DNA of 64,000 nt, taken from GJ-E10 sp035625725 (GTDB lineage Bacteria > Pseudomonadota > Gammaproteobacteria > Burkholderiales > Burkholderiaceae_F). The notes under the pieces were generated by a model. That model made no database searches and was not told the origin of the DNA. It saw only the letters and a program-made list of their open reading frames with translations. Position 1 is the first letter of the stretch, and the number at the start of each line of letters is the position of its first letter. Where the stretch lies: positions 1-64,000 of the forward strand of contig DASPPB010000014.1 in NCBI GenBank assembly GCA_035625725.1, given 5' to 3'. Positions 17,554 through 28,957 of this stretch are shown here, one piece after another. Made by a program: the position numbers and the translations under genes.

Positions 17554-19509
17554 TCAGTTGCCGCCGCTCGATACGCTGCTAGCGGCCACTGCGGTCTTGT
17601 GCGCCGCCGGAGCAAGGGCGGTCGGCTCGGCCGCGTGCACATTTTGCGGGGCCGCGGGCTCCTTGCCCAGCAGGTAGTAGTCCATCACCTGGCGAGCGAT
17701 CGGAGCAGCGGCCAGCGCGCCCCAGCCGCCGTTTTCCACGAGCAGGGCGAGCGCGATCTTCGGCTGAACGCCGCGCTCCGCCGGCGCAAACGCGATGAAC
17801 AAGGAGTGGTCGCGGTGGCGCTCCTCGACGTGGCGCTCGTCATACTTTTCGTTTTGGCCGATGCCAACGACCTGCGCAGTTCCGGTCTTGCCGGCTGTCT
17901 TGTAGGTACTGCCGACAAACGCCGCGTATGCCGTACCCGAGGGGTCGGTCGTCACTCCGACCATGGCGTCGCGCACGAACGCCACGTTTTCCGGGCGCAG
18001 GGCAATGCGCCGCGTCTCGGATGTGACCGTGAATGTGCGCGCGCCCGTGCGCGAATCTTCAATCGCCTTGACCAGATGCGGCTTCATGACGGCACCATCG
18101 TTAGCGAGCGTAGCGGTGGCCTGCGCCAGCTGGATGAGCGTAAAGGCGTTTTTGCCCTGACCGATGCCGATGGAGATGGTCTCGCCGCCAAACCACTTCT
18201 GGTGAAAGCGCCGCTCGTTCCACTCCGTGGAAGGCAAAACCCCCGGCACTTCGCCCTCCATGTCAATGCCCGTAAGATCGCCGAAGCCAAACGGCTTCAT
18301 GAAATCGTGTATGGCGTCGACGCCCAAATCGTTGGCAAGCGCGTAATAGTAAACGTCGCTTGAGACAACGATGGACTTGTGCAAGTCCACCACCCCGTGT
18401 CCTCCCTTAGGCCCGCCTTCGCGAAACAGATGGCCACCGTAGGAGTAAAAGCCCGGGTCGAAGGTAACGCTTTCGGGATGGCGCTTGCCCAGCTCGAGGG
18501 CGGCTAGCGCCAAAAACGGCTTGTAGGTCGAGCCGATGGGGTAGGTGCCGCGCAGGGCACGGTTGAGCAGGGGCTTGTCGATTGAGTTGTTGAGCGCATC
18601 CCAGTTCACCGGGTCGATTCCTTCGACGAAAAGGTTCGGATCGAAGGTGGGTTTGGACACGAAGGCCAGAATGTCGCCGGTTTCCGGTTCAATGGCGATA
18701 AGGGCCCCGCGCCGATCGCCGAAGGCGCGCTCGACAATCTCTTGCAACCGGATGTCGACCGACAGAATCAGGTTGTCGCCCGGCACGGAGGGCGTTCTCG
18801 TGAGCGTGCGCACCGGGTGCCCGCCCGCGGTAATCTCGACTTGCTCGATGCCGGTGGTGCCGTGCAGCTGCTCCTCGTAGCTCGACTCCACGCCGATTTT
18901 GCCGATGTAATCGGTGCCGTTGTAGTTGTTCGGGTCGGCGAAGCCGTCGATGCGCTCCTCGTCCTTGGCGCTCACGCGACCGATATAGCCCAGCAAGTGC
19001 GAAGCGGTTTCTCCCAGCGGGTACTGGCGAAAGAGCCGGGCACGCAGCTCCACCCCCGGGAAGCGGTAGCGCTGCGCGGCGAAGCGCGCGACTTCCTCGT
19101 CGCTCAAGCGGGTGCGGATGGGCACCGAGTCCAGATGCTTGTAGTCCTCGAGCGTCTTGTGAAATCGCCGGCGCTCGCGCGCCGAGATTTCGATGACCGT
19201 GGAGAGCTCATCGATCGCGCCATCGAGATCTCCGACCTTTGCCGGTTCGATCTCCAGGGTGTAGGCCGAATAATTCTTGGCGATGATGATGCCGTTGCGG
19301 TCCTTGATCAGACCGCGGTTGGCCGTCACCGGCACGAGCGCGATGCGGTTTTGTTCGGCGCGCGCCAGAAATTCCCCGTGGCGTATGACCTGCAGCCATG
19401 CCAGACGCAGGCAAAGCACCAGAAATCCCAGCGCCACCAAAACCGAGGCCGACACCAGACGCTCGCGAAATTGCGAGACCTCTCGTTCGGGGTTGCGCAA
19501 CGGCTTCAT
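17554..19509 (-). CDS. mrdA: Penicillin-binding protein 2 (peptidoglycan D,D-transpeptidase MrdA)
   Basis: A 651-aa class B penicillin-binding protein for lateral wall synthesis. It has one N-terminal membrane anchor (about 24-45), a dimerisation domain, then the transpeptidase domain with the active-site motif STYK near residue 330, SSD near 380 and KTGTAQ near 538. The last 40 residues are Ala/Pro-rich. It is the first gene of mrdA-rodA-rlpA. The mreBCD genes that often precede it are not here; the next gene upstream is divergent. Confidence 0.96.
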   Translation of the reverse strand: MKPLRNPEREVSQFRERLVSASVLVALGFLVLCLRLAWLQVIRHGEFLARAEQNRIALVPVTANRGLIKDRNGIIIAKNYSAYTLEIEPAKVGDLDGAIDELSTVIEISARERRRFHKTLEDYKHLDSVPIRTRLSDEEVARFAAQRYRFPGVELRARLFRQYPLGETASHLLGYIGRVSAKDEERIDGFADPNNYNGTDYIGKIGVESSYEEQLHGTTGIEQVEITAGGHPVRTLTRTPSVPGDNLILSVDIRLQEIVERAFGDRRGALIAIEPETGDILAFVSKPTFDPNLFVEGIDPVNWDALNNSIDKPLLNRALRGTYPIGSTYKPFLALAALELGKRHPESVTFDPGFYSYGGHLFREGGPKGGHGVVDLHKSIVVSSDVYYYALANDLGVDAIHDFMKPFGFGDLTGIDMEGEVPGVLPSTEWNERRFHQKWFGGETISIGIGQGKNAFTLIQLAQATATLANDGAVMKPHLVKAIEDSRTGARTFTVTSETRRIALRPENVAFVRDAMVGVTTDPSGTAYAAFVGSTYKTAGKTGTAQVVGIGQNEKYDERHVEERHRDHSLFIAFAPAERGVQPKIALALLVENGGWGALAAAPIARQVMDYYLLGKEPAAPQNVHAAEPTALAPAAHKTAVAASSVSSGGN

Positions 19510-19720
19510 GCGTCTTTCCTACGCGGGCACGGGCGGCCAGCCGCATTCTAATCGGCCCGCAAGCCGGTCGATCCGCGCGCCAGAGGGCCAAGGCGGGCGG
19601 ATTGCGCGCGATCAGATCCGGCATCGGGGCCCTGTGCAATCATTGCCTTGCGTCCCATCGGGGGGCGGCGCCCTCGCCTGTGGCCGGGGCGCTCAATCCT
19701 AGCCAGAGGGGGGCTTCCAA

Positions 19721-20764
19721 ATGAGCGATCACCAAAGCGGCGCACCGGCACCCGAAGGGGCGCATGGGCCCCGGCCGGCCTCGGGCGGGGCGGCGCCGGC
19801 CCACCCGGCAAAGCGTCGGGAGCCATTGCCCTGGCACCGCCCCAAGGAACTCGAGGACGACCCGCTGGCGCAGGAGCGCGTGCAGGCCATTCTCCGCGGA
19901 CCCAGCTATCGGCTTGCCGACGAGGACGTCGATTTCTTGGCGCGCGACGATCTGCGGGGACTGCGCCTGCAGCTCGACTACTACAAGACGCAACTGCAGC
20001 TCGAGCGGCGCGGGGTGGAGCACACGATCGTCATCTTTGGCAGCACCCGCATCGCGGAGCCGGCGGCGGCGCGCCGCGCGCTGCAACGGCTGCAGGAGCG
20101 ATCCGATGCGCTACGCGGCGCCGACGCGCAGACGCAAGAGCGCTTCGAGCGCGAGCTTGCCGCGGCCGAGCGCATCCATGCCAAGAGCCATTACTACGAG
20201 GTCGCGCGCGATCTCGGCCGGCGCATTGCGCAGGCCGGCAACGGCCCCGAAGACACACGGGTCATGGTCATGACCGGCGGCGGGCCCGGCATCATGGAAG
20301 CCGCCAATCGCGGCGCGTTTGATGTTGGCGCACAGTCGATCGGCCTGAATATCGCGCTGCCGCACGAGCAGTACCCCAACCCCTACATCACGCCGGAGCT
20401 ATGCCTGCGCTTTCACTACTTTGCGCTGCGCAAGCTGCACTTCATGCTGCGCGCCCGCGCCTTGGTCGCATTTCCGGGAGGCTACGGTACCTTCGATGAG
20501 CTCTTCGAGACGCTGACCCTGATCCAGACGCGCAAGATCAGCCCCGTGCCAGTCGTCCTCGTGGGCAGGGACTACTGGCGCCGTGCCTTCGACGTGGATT
20601 TCTTAGTCGACGAGGGCGTGATCGCGACCGAGGACCGCGACTTGTTCTGGTACGCGGAGACGGCCGCCGAGATCTGGGAGAGCATATTGCACTGGCACCA
20701 AAGCAACGGCACGCCGCTGTACCCGAGCGCGAGCCGCGAATCGGCGTCGGCGCGCCCGCGGTGA
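19721..20764 (+). CDS. LOG-family protein (lysine-decarboxylase-like Rossmann fold)
   Basis: A 347-aa protein of the TIGR00730/LOG fold with GGGPGIMEAANRG near residue 186 and the nucleotide motif PGGYGTFDE near 252. Short members are cytokinin-riboside-monophosphate phosphoribohydrolases; longer ones like this are nucleotide 5'-monophosphate nucleosidases or uncharacterised. About 110 residues precede the core: a Pro/Ala-rich start, then a helical stretch. GAGGGGGG lies about 8 nt before the ATG. Its stop overlaps the GTG start of the metallo-beta-lactamase gene, so the two are coupled. Confidence 0.88.
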   Translation: MSDHQSGAPAPEGAHGPRPASGGAAPAHPAKRREPLPWHRPKELEDDPLAQERVQAILRGPSYRLADEDVDFLARDDLRGLRLQLDYYKTQLQLERRGVEHTIVIFGSTRIAEPAAARRALQRLQERSDALRGADAQTQERFERELAAAERIHAKSHYYEVARDLGRRIAQAGNGPEDTRVMVMTGGGPGIMEAANRGAFDVGAQSIGLNIALPHEQYPNPYITPELCLRFHYFALRKLHFMLRARALVAFPGGYGTFDELFETLTLIQTRKISPVPVVLVGRDYWRRAFDVDFLVDEGVIATEDRDLFWYAETAAEIWESILHWHQSNGTPLYPSASRESASARPR

Positions 20765-22155
20765 AGATCGCCTTCCACGGGGCCGACCGCACGGTGACGG
20801 GTTCGTGCCACCTCGTCGAATGTGCCGGGGTTCGCCTGCTCGTGGACTGCGGTCTGGTGCAGGGCGAAGGCGAGACCGAGGAGCGCAATCGCCAGCCCTT
20901 CGGTTTTGCCCCTGCGGACATCGATTTCGTGCTGCTCACGCACGCGCACCTGGATCACTGCGGGCGGCTGCCACTGCTGGCCAAACGGGGTTTCCGCGGC
21001 GAGATCGTCGCAACCGCGGCCACACGCGAGTTGGCGCGGGTCGTCATGCTCGATGCGGCCCACCTGCAAGAAGAGGAGCTCCGCCGCAATCAGCGCCGCC
21101 GGCCGCACCGGTCTGCCGCGCGCACCGAGGCGGAGGCCGACGCGCTCTACACCGTACTCGATGCGCTCAATTGCCTGGATCGGTTCGGGCGCGCCCCGAC
21201 GTACGGGCAGGCGCTCGAGCTCGCGCCGGGCGTGCGGGTCACGTTTTTCGATGCCGGCCACATCCTGGGCTCGGCGAGCCTGTACCTGGAACTCGAAGAG
21301 GACGGCGGCCGGCGAACGGTTACCTTCTCCGGTGACCTGGGCAACCGGGGCCGGCCGCTGTTGCGCGCGCCCGTCGCGCCGCCGGCTTCCGACATCGCCG
21401 TGGTGGAGACAACCTACGGCGATCGCCTGCACAAGCCGATCGGCCCCTCGATCGAGGAGTTCTACGCGGCGATCAACGGAGCGTTTGCGCGCGGAGGCAA
21501 CGTGGTGATTCCGACTTTTGCGCTCGAGCGGGCGCAGGAGGTGCTGTGGTATCTGCGGGAGGGCCGGGAACAGGGACGTTTACCGCCCCTTCTGCAGGTC
21601 TTTTTGGATTCCCCGATGGCGATATCGGCCACCCAGATCTTCGAGCACCATCCGGAGTGTTTCGAGCCCCACGTCGCCCGGCAATTCGGCGCCGGCAAGG
21701 ATCCTTTCGCGCTCCCGGGCCTGCACTTTACGCGCGAGGCCGTCGACAGCATCGCGATCAACCGGTTTCGAAGCGGTGCGGTCATCCTGGCCGGCGCCGG
21801 CATGTGCAATGGCGGCCGGGTGCGTCACCATCTGCGTCAGAACCTGTGGCGCGAGAGCTGCGCCATCGTATTCGTCGGCTACGCCGCCCGCGGAACGCTC
21901 GCCCGGCGCATCATCGACGGAGCTGCGAGCGTGCACATTTTCGAAGAAGAGGTCCGCGTTCGCGCAAGCATTCACACGATCAACGGGTTTTCGGCGCATG
22001 CCGACCGCGACGAACTGCTCGAATGGCATCACCGGGTCGCTCCCCGCCGCACGTTTCTCGTGCACGGCGAGGAAGACGTGATGCGGATCTTCGCGGCACA
22101 GCTGCACGACACCGAGGTGCAGATGCCCGAGTTCGGGCAGTCATACGAGTTGTGA
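20761..22155 (+). CDS. MBL-fold RNA-processing exonuclease (beta-CASP family)
   Basis: A 464-aa metallo-beta-lactamase with the zinc motif HAHLDHCGR (about residues 61-69), a second metal motif in FFDAGHILGSA, VVETTYGDRLH, and the beta-CASP motifs GAGMCNGGRVRHHL and the RMMBL segment INGFSAHADRDELLEW. This is the CPSF73-like/YsiH-type RNA nuclease family. The GTG start overlaps the LOG gene stop by 4 nt. The RNA target is unknown. Confidence 0.93.
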   Translation: MKIAFHGADRTVTGSCHLVECAGVRLLVDCGLVQGEGETEERNRQPFGFAPADIDFVLLTHAHLDHCGRLPLLAKRGFRGEIVATAATRELARVVMLDAAHLQEEELRRNQRRRPHRSAARTEAEADALYTVLDALNCLDRFGRAPTYGQALELAPGVRVTFFDAGHILGSASLYLELEEDGGRRTVTFSGDLGNRGRPLLRAPVAPPASDIAVVETTYGDRLHKPIGPSIEEFYAAINGAFARGGNVVIPTFALERAQEVLWYLREGREQGRLPPLLQVFLDSPMAISATQIFEHHPECFEPHVARQFGAGKDPFALPGLHFTREAVDSIAINRFRSGAVILAGAGMCNGGRVRHHLRQNLWRESCAIVFVGYAARGTLARRIIDGAASVHIFEEEVRVRASIHTINGFSAHADRDELLEWHHRVAPRRTFLVHGEEDVMRIFAAQLHDTEVQMPEFGQSYEL

Positions 22156-22195
22156 GGCGAACCGTCGCGCGCCGCCTCGGCATCTTGCCCGGGCC

Positions 22196-23506
22196 CTAGC
22201 CGGCGCCCAGCATTCCGGCGGCGACCGTGTCGTTGCGCGTCGCATCGACGAGGATAAAGCTCCCGGTGCAACGAAAGCGCTCGTAGTCGTCGGCAATCAC
22301 TGGCGTTTGGGTCGCGAGTTCCAGGCGAACGATGTCGTTGGCCTGCACCGGGCCGTCGTGCTCTTCCCACCGCAAGGTCTCGATGTCTAGGCGGGCAACG
22401 ACGCGCCCCACCCGCGCGCGCGTCTCCTGCGTGGCTTGCCGCAGCAGATATTCGCGCTGCCGCTCAAGGCCCTGCGCGTCAAGCCAGCAGACTGTGCTCG
22501 TGAACTGCGAGGTCGCCCGCGGGGACGGTTCGTCGGCTCGGCTGAGCAAGTCGCCGCGCGAGATGTCGATGTCGTCGACCAGACTCACCAGTACCGATTC
22601 GCCTGCCACCGCCCGCTCGCGGGCCTGCGCTCCGATGGTGAGGGCCCGTACGGTCGAGCGCCGGCCACTGGCAAGGACAAGCACCTCATCGCCCCGTGCC
22701 AAGCTGCCCGATTCGATGCGCCCGGCATAGCCCCGGAAATCCGGTTCGGAAGCCCGACACACCCACTGTACCGGCAGGCGCAAGGGTGCCTGGGCGTCGG
22801 ATTCGTGCGCCGGCGCGCGCTCGAGCAGCTCGATGAGCGTCGGGCCGTCGAACCAGGCGAGGCGCTCGTCGCGACGCACCACATTGGATCCCTCCAGCGC
22901 GCTCAGGGGAATGAAATCGACCTGAACATGCAAATCGGGCTGGCACGCGAGCCAGTTTTGGAATTGCCCGACGATCCCGGAAAAGTGCGCCGAAGAAAAA
23001 CCGACCTGGTCCATCTTGTTGATTGCCACGATCAACTGGCGCACGCCCAGCAGACCCGCGATCGTCGCGTGACGCCGGGTTTGCGCCACGATGCCCTTGC
23101 GCGCATCGACGAGCAGCACGGCCGCATCCGCGGTCGAAGCCGCCGTGACCATGTTGCGGGTGTATTGCAGATGCCCGGGACTGTCGGCGATGATGAACTT
23201 GCGCCTTGCGGTCGCGAAGTAGCGATAGGCGACGTCGATCGTGATGCCCTGTTCGCGCTCTGCAATCAGCCCGTCGGTGAGCAAGGACAGATCCGGTGCG
23301 GAGAGCCCGCGCCGGCGCGCGTTGCGCTGCAGGTTCGCCAGGGTGTCCGTAAGCAGCGCCTTGCTGTCAAACAGCAGCCGCCCGATCAGCGTGCTCTTGC
23401 CATCGTCGACACTGCCGCAGGTGAGAAACCGCAGCACACCCCGATCCTCGCACACCGCCCCGGCTTCCTCGTGAGCACCCTCGCCGATTGTGTCGCCACG
23501 TGCCAT
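22196..23506 (-). CDS. cysN: Sulfate adenylyltransferase GTPase subunit CysN
   Basis: A 436-aa EF-Tu-like GTPase that drives APS formation by CysD. G1 is GSVDDGKST (31-39), then DSPGH, and NKMD, followed by the two beta-barrel domains. It lacks a fused APS kinase (CysC), fitting direct APS reduction by the neighbouring CysH. It starts 1 bp after the cysD stop and ends the cluster. Confidence 0.96.
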   Translation of the reverse strand: MARGDTIGEGAHEEAGAVCEDRGVLRFLTCGSVDDGKSTLIGRLLFDSKALLTDTLANLQRNARRRGLSAPDLSLLTDGLIAEREQGITIDVAYRYFATARRKFIIADSPGHLQYTRNMVTAASTADAAVLLVDARKGIVAQTRRHATIAGLLGVRQLIVAINKMDQVGFSSAHFSGIVGQFQNWLACQPDLHVQVDFIPLSALEGSNVVRRDERLAWFDGPTLIELLERAPAHESDAQAPLRLPVQWVCRASEPDFRGYAGRIESGSLARGDEVLVLASGRRSTVRALTIGAQARERAVAGESVLVSLVDDIDISRGDLLSRADEPSPRATSQFTSTVCWLDAQGLERQREYLLRQATQETRARVGRVVARLDIETLRWEEHDGPVQANDIVRLELATQTPVIADDYERFRCTGSFILVDATRNDTVAAGMLGAG

Positions 23507-23507
23507 G

Positions 23508-24440
23508 TCAGAAATATCCTTCGCGTTTGCGCCGTTCCATGGACGCTTCCGACGTCTGGTCGTCCATGCGCGTGGCCCCGCGCTCGGTGAGCGTAGCGCC
23601 CGCGGTTTCGAGAATGATCTGTTCGTAATTGACGGCCGTCGAAGCCACCGGACAGGTGCAGGAGATGTCGCCCACCGTGCGAAAACGCACGCTTCGCTCT
23701 TCCACCTGCTCGTGGGCTGCGGCCGGCGTGAGCGCCGTCACCGGCACCAGCGTGCCGTCGCGACAAACAACGGCGCGCCGATGCGCAAAGTACAGAGAGG
23801 GCACCTCGAGCTCCTCGCGCGCGATGTACTGCCATACGTCGAGCTCGGTCCAGTTGCTAATGGGGAACACGCGCATGTGCTCGCCCGGTGCCACGCGCGC
23901 GTTGTACAGGTTCCACAGCTCCGGGCGTTGGTTCTTCGGATCCCACTGTCCCCAGCCGTCGCGGAAGCTAAACACGCGCTCCTTTGCGCGCGCCTTTTCC
24001 TCGTCGCGGCGCGCGCCGCCAATGCAGGCATCAAAGCCAAACTCGGCTATGGCGTCGAGCAATGTGACGGACTGGTATTTGTTGCGCGACTCCTGCGGCG
24101 TGCGCAGCACGACCCGGCCACGGGCGATCGATTCCTCGACGCTGCGCACGAGCAGGCGTTCCCGAAGTTGCGCGACGCGCCGGTCCCGAAACGCGATGAC
24201 CTCGGGGAAGTTGTGTCCCGTGTCCACGTGCAGCAGCGGAAACGGAAAAGGCGCCGGCCGAAAGGCCTTGGTGGCCAGATGCAGCAGCACGATGGAATCT
24301 TTGCCGCCCGAAAAGAGCAGGACCGGATGGGTGCATTGACCGGCAACCTCCCGCAGTATGTGGATCGACTCGGCTTCGAGCCAGTCGAGATGCGACAGGC
24401 CGCGGCGGATTGCGCCGCTTGCCGCCACGGTCGTGCTCAT
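23508..24440 (-). CDS. cysD: Sulfate adenylyltransferase subunit CysD
   Basis: The 310-aa catalytic subunit that makes APS from sulfate and ATP. The PP-loop SGGKDS is at 44-49, and conserved blocks HVDTGHNFPEVIAFRD and WTELDVWQYI follow. The ATG at 24440 overlaps the cysH stop (ATGA), so translation is coupled. It works as a complex with CysN encoded next. Confidence 0.96.
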   Translation of the reverse strand: MSTTVAASGAIRRGLSHLDWLEAESIHILREVAGQCTHPVLLFSGGKDSIVLLHLATKAFRPAPFPFPLLHVDTGHNFPEVIAFRDRRVAQLRERLLVRSVEESIARGRVVLRTPQESRNKYQSVTLLDAIAEFGFDACIGGARRDEEKARAKERVFSFRDGWGQWDPKNQRPELWNLYNARVAPGEHMRVFPISNWTELDVWQYIAREELEVPSLYFAHRRAVVCRDGTLVPVTALTPAAAHEQVEERSVRFRTVGDISCTCPVASTAVNYEQIILETAGATLTERGATRMDDQTSEASMERRKREGYF

Positions 24441-25162
24441 GCCGCTTCCCGCAGGCGGATCGTCCGGGTCTCCGAGCGATGCAGGCCGCACTCCTTGGTG
24501 TCAGGGTCCTCCCACCACCAGCGCCCCGCGCGGGGCTGCTCCCCGACGCTGACCGCACGCGTGCAAGGCGCGCAGCCGATGCTCGGATAGCCCTGGTCGT
24601 GCAGGCTGTTGTAGGGCACCGCATTGGTACGCAGGTACTGCCAGACCTGCTGCTCGCTCCAGTCAAACAGGGGGTTGAATTTTTCCAGGCAGTAGGCCAG
24701 ATCGTATTCGCGCGGCGGTAGCGCATCGCGCGTCACGGACTGCTGCGCACGCAGTCCCGTGATCCAAGCGCGCTTGGCCCAGAGCGCGCGCGCCAGGGGC
24801 TGGACCTTGCGCACCGCGCAGCAGGCCTTGCGGTTTTCCACGGACTGGTAAAAGCCGTTGACGCCGTTGGCGCGAACAAGGTCGCTCAGCGCCTGCGGAT
24901 CGGGGTGGACGGTCTCGAATGAGGCCCCGTAGTGCTCGCGTACCTTCTGCATCAAGGCGTACGTCGGCTCGGGCAAGCGACCGGTATCGAGGGTGACGAT
25001 GGCAATGTCGAGGCGGCTCTTGCGGATGAGGTCGAAGACGACCATGTCCTCGGCGCCAAAACTCGTCGAAAAAACGGCGGGAGCCAGGCCGGCGGCTTCT
25101 TGCAGCAAGGCCAGGGCGGAAGCAACCGGGCTCTCCAGTCCGGACGGGGGATTCATCAGCAT
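24437..25162 (-). CDS. cysH: Adenylyl-sulfate (APS) reductase, CysH type
   Basis: A 241-aa thioredoxin-dependent reductase. Besides the C-terminal catalytic ECGLH (Cys225), it has the paired cysteines KACC (114-115) and CAPC (197, 200) that bind a [4Fe-4S] cluster. Those cysteines indicate the APS-reducing rather than the PAPS-reducing type, in line with the absence of cysC here. It overlaps DUF934 at its start and cysD at its end. Confidence 0.95.
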   Translation of the reverse strand: MLMNPPSGLESPVASALALLQEAAGLAPAVFSTSFGAEDMVVFDLIRKSRLDIAIVTLDTGRLPEPTYALMQKVREHYGASFETVHPDPQALSDLVRANGVNGFYQSVENRKACCAVRKVQPLARALWAKRAWITGLRAQQSVTRDALPPREYDLAYCLEKFNPLFDWSEQQVWQYLRTNAVPYNSLHDQGYPSIGCAPCTRAVSVGEQPRAGRWWWEDPDTKECGLHRSETRTIRLREAA

Positions 25163-25660
25163 GGGGAAGCTCTCCGAAAAAGAGGCAGCGGGGGATCGAC
25201 CGAGCCCTGATAGACATCCGAAAACGGGGAAAATGACTGCAGGGCGCGGACGGGATCGCAGTCCGCGCGCAGTGCAAAGCTGTCAAAACCCACCCGACGC
25301 AGCGCAAAGAGCTGGTCGGGCAGGATGTCACCCAAGGCACGCAGTTCCCCGCGCCAGCCGTAGCGATTGCGCAACAGCACCGCGCTCGAGTAGCCGCGTC
25401 CGTCGGTGAATTTGGGGAACTGCACGCCAAGGAGCGCAATCCAGTGGAAAAACTCGACGGCGCACGCCGGATCGTCGGTCGGCGTGAGCCAGATGCCGGC
25501 GCGGCCGCTGGCGCGCACGCGCTCGGTTTGCGCCACCACGAGTTCGAGCGGCAGCAAGGCACCGGGCGAACCGTCCCATTGGGCTGCGCTGTGGATGAGG
25601 CGCCAGCGGTCCGGGACGACGCGCGGCACCCCGCCCAACAGGCGAATGAGATGCGCGCCG

Positions 25661-25668
<8 letters not shown>
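25156..25668 (-). CDS. DUF934 protein of the sulfate assimilation cluster
   Basis: A 170-aa DUF934 protein, marked by WDGSPGALLPLELVV, FPKFTDGRGYSSAVLLRNRY and GWRGELRALGDILPDQLFAL. The family is almost always located between a sulfite/nitrite reductase-like gene and cysH, as here, and is called an oxidoreductase without direct proof. The ATG at 25668 overlaps the cysI stop by 8 nt and the gene end overlaps the cysH start by 7 nt. Confidence 0.9.
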
Positions 25669-27355
<1,687 letters not shown>

Positions 27356-27365
27356 GCGCGATCCT

Positions 27366-28196
27366 TCAGACCCAAAGAAGGCGCAGGCCGATGAGCAGCA
27401 GCATGCTCGCTAAGACCACCCGCAAGGTGCGCTCGGGCAGGCGCCCAGCCACGCGCGCCCCGAGGTGAATTGCCGGAAGCGAGCCGATCAGCAGGGCCGC
27501 CAGCATTTCCCAGTCGACCGTGCCCAGCGCCGCGTGGCCGAGACCGGCGACGAGCGTCAGGGGCACGGCATGCGCGATATCCGCCGCGACGATCTGGCGC
27601 GTCGGCAACACCGGGTACAGAAACAAAAGCGCAACCACGCCGATCGCGCCCGCGCCCACGGAGGTCAAGGTCACCAATGTGCCGAGCAGCGCACCCAAGG
27701 CCAATGTCGGCGTAGCGCGCGGCTCCGGATCGCCACCGAAGGCCACGAAGCACAGCGAATTCGTGCTCCCAAGCAAGCTCCGCTCGCCGCGGACGGTTGC
27801 AAGGCGAGCGCCCCACGCCTGGATCTGCGTGCGAAAGGCCAGGGCCCCGGCGGTTAGCAGCAAAGCCAACGCAAGGCCCGGGCGCAGCACCGAGTTGAAC
27901 TGTGCTGCCTCCGGCTGCCATTGGCGCACCGCCGCGAGCGTAAGCACGGACGCAGGCACCGAGCCGAGCGCCAGCCAAGACACGATGGGCCAGCGAACCT
28001 GCCCGCGTCGCGCATAGGTCCATGCACCGCCCGATTTGGTGATTGCGGCAAACAGCAAATCCGTGCCGACGGCAATCTGGGCGGGCACTCCAAAGACGAG
28101 GGTGAGCAGAGGCGTCATGAGCGAGCCGCCGCCAACGCCTGTTGCGCCGACGACGAAACCGACAAGGGCGCCGCCCGCAATGAGTTGAGAAACCAC
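27366..28196 (-). CDS. TauE/SafE-family sulfite or sulfur-compound permease
   Basis: A 276-aa membrane protein with eight or so hydrophobic segments and the family's GFVVGATGVGGGSLMTPLL and LTSVGAGAIGVVALL repeats. The GTG at 28196 is chosen: it has GGAG 9 nt upstream and begins at the first membrane segment, while the longer frame is basic. It precedes cysI by 10 bp, so it probably moves a sulfur oxyanion linked to this pathway, as import of sulfate or export of sulfite. Confidence 0.85.
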   Translation of the reverse strand: MVSQLIAGGALVGFVVGATGVGGGSLMTPLLTLVFGVPAQIAVGTDLLFAAITKSGGAWTYARRGQVRWPIVSWLALGSVPASVLTLAAVRQWQPEAAQFNSVLRPGLALALLLTAGALAFRTQIQAWGARLATVRGERSLLGSTNSLCFVAFGGDPEPRATPTLALGALLGTLVTLTSVGAGAIGVVALLFLYPVLPTRQIVAADIAHAVPLTLVAGLGHAALGTVDWEMLAALLIGSLPAIHLGARVAGRLPERTLRVVLASMLLLIGLRLLWV

Positions 28197-28333
28197 AAAA
28201 TTGCTCCGCAAGCTTTGTCGACAAGCAGCGCTCGCGGCGCCGGCCCGCGAGGGAAGCCGTCGGTTGCGGCGCTGCAAGATCTCGAGTTGTTTTGAAGGCT
28301 ACGGGCTGGCGGCTGCTAGCGGAACAAACCGAT

Positions 28334-28369
28334 GGCTATGTCAGTATGCGGCAAGCGCATAGCCTTTTT
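28334..28369. promoter_or_regulatory. Inverted repeat upstream of the tauE-cysI cluster
   Basis: GGCTATG (28334-28340) pairs with CATAGCC (28358-28364), and an inner TATGCG/CGCATA arm shares the same bases; a T5 run follows on the plus strand. It lies between cbiX and tauE, about 140-170 bp before the tauE start. It could be an operator for a LysR-type regulator such as CysB, or a hairpin. No plus-strand gene ends here that would need the T-run terminator. Confidence 0.3.
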
Positions 28370-28414
28370 GTGCGGCAAATCGACCGCAAGGCGCGCGCGG
28401 TTACCCCGCATCGC

Positions 28415-28798
28415 CTAGGCTTGCTGCTCTAACTGCGCAAGGATCGCGCCCACGAGGAACCCGTCCATGCCGGGCAGCTCGCTCAGCACGGGCAAAACCC
28501 GGACGTGCACCTCGGGTTGGCGTGCCGTGAACTGACGCACCACATCGGGCAGGTCCTGCGCGACGTGCCCGCCTTGCGCCCAGAAGATGGGCGCGATGTC
28601 GATGCGGCGACATCCGGCGGCGGCCAACTGCGTGAGCGCCTGCTCGAGGTTGGGGCTTTGCAACTCGAGAAAAGCGAGCTGCACGGATGTGCTCGGGCGC
28701 GCCTGCGCAAGCGCCTCTTGCAGCCGCTGCAACGGTTGCACCCAGCGCGCGTCGCGCGCGCCGTGCGCAAACAAGATGATGGCATCTGTCCTGCTCAT
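28415..28798 (-). CDS. cbiX: Sirohydrochlorin chelatase CbiX (short form)
   Basis: A 127-aa class II chelatase. The metal-binding histidines are in FAHGARD (His12) and QGGHVAQDL (His78). Short CbiX/SirB enzymes insert cobalt or iron into sirohydrochlorin; beside a siroheme-dependent sulfite reductase, iron insertion for siroheme is the likely job. The ATG at 28798 gives the standard length. It faces the same way as the cys genes, 218 bp upstream of tauE, and is divergent from ssb. Confidence 0.88.
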   Translation of the reverse strand: MSRTDAIILFAHGARDARWVQPLQRLQEALAQARPSTSVQLAFLELQSPNLEQALTQLAAAGCRRIDIAPIFWAQGGHVAQDLPDVVRQFTARQPEVHVRVLPVLSELPGMDGFLVGAILAQLEQQA

Positions 28799-28957
28799 GG
28801 TTCGTGCGGCCGTGCCCTGCCTACCGCCCGTGGTAGGCCCCGATCCGTCCGGGGCTGGCAAGCTCCCGTCCGTATGTATTATGGCTGCCTGCATGCCTAC
28901 CGATGTCCGGGCGGGCACCGGCGATGCGGCCGGCGAGAAAATTGACGGGAGAGATCA

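Noticed and set aside
16448..17677. Plus-strand 409-codon frame
   Set aside because: Antisense to rodA and the mrdA end; His/Gln/Arg-rich with no motif.
22436..24590. Plus-strand frames of 384 and 366 codons
   Set aside because: Antisense to cysN and cysD, which carry intact GTPase and PP-loop motifs.
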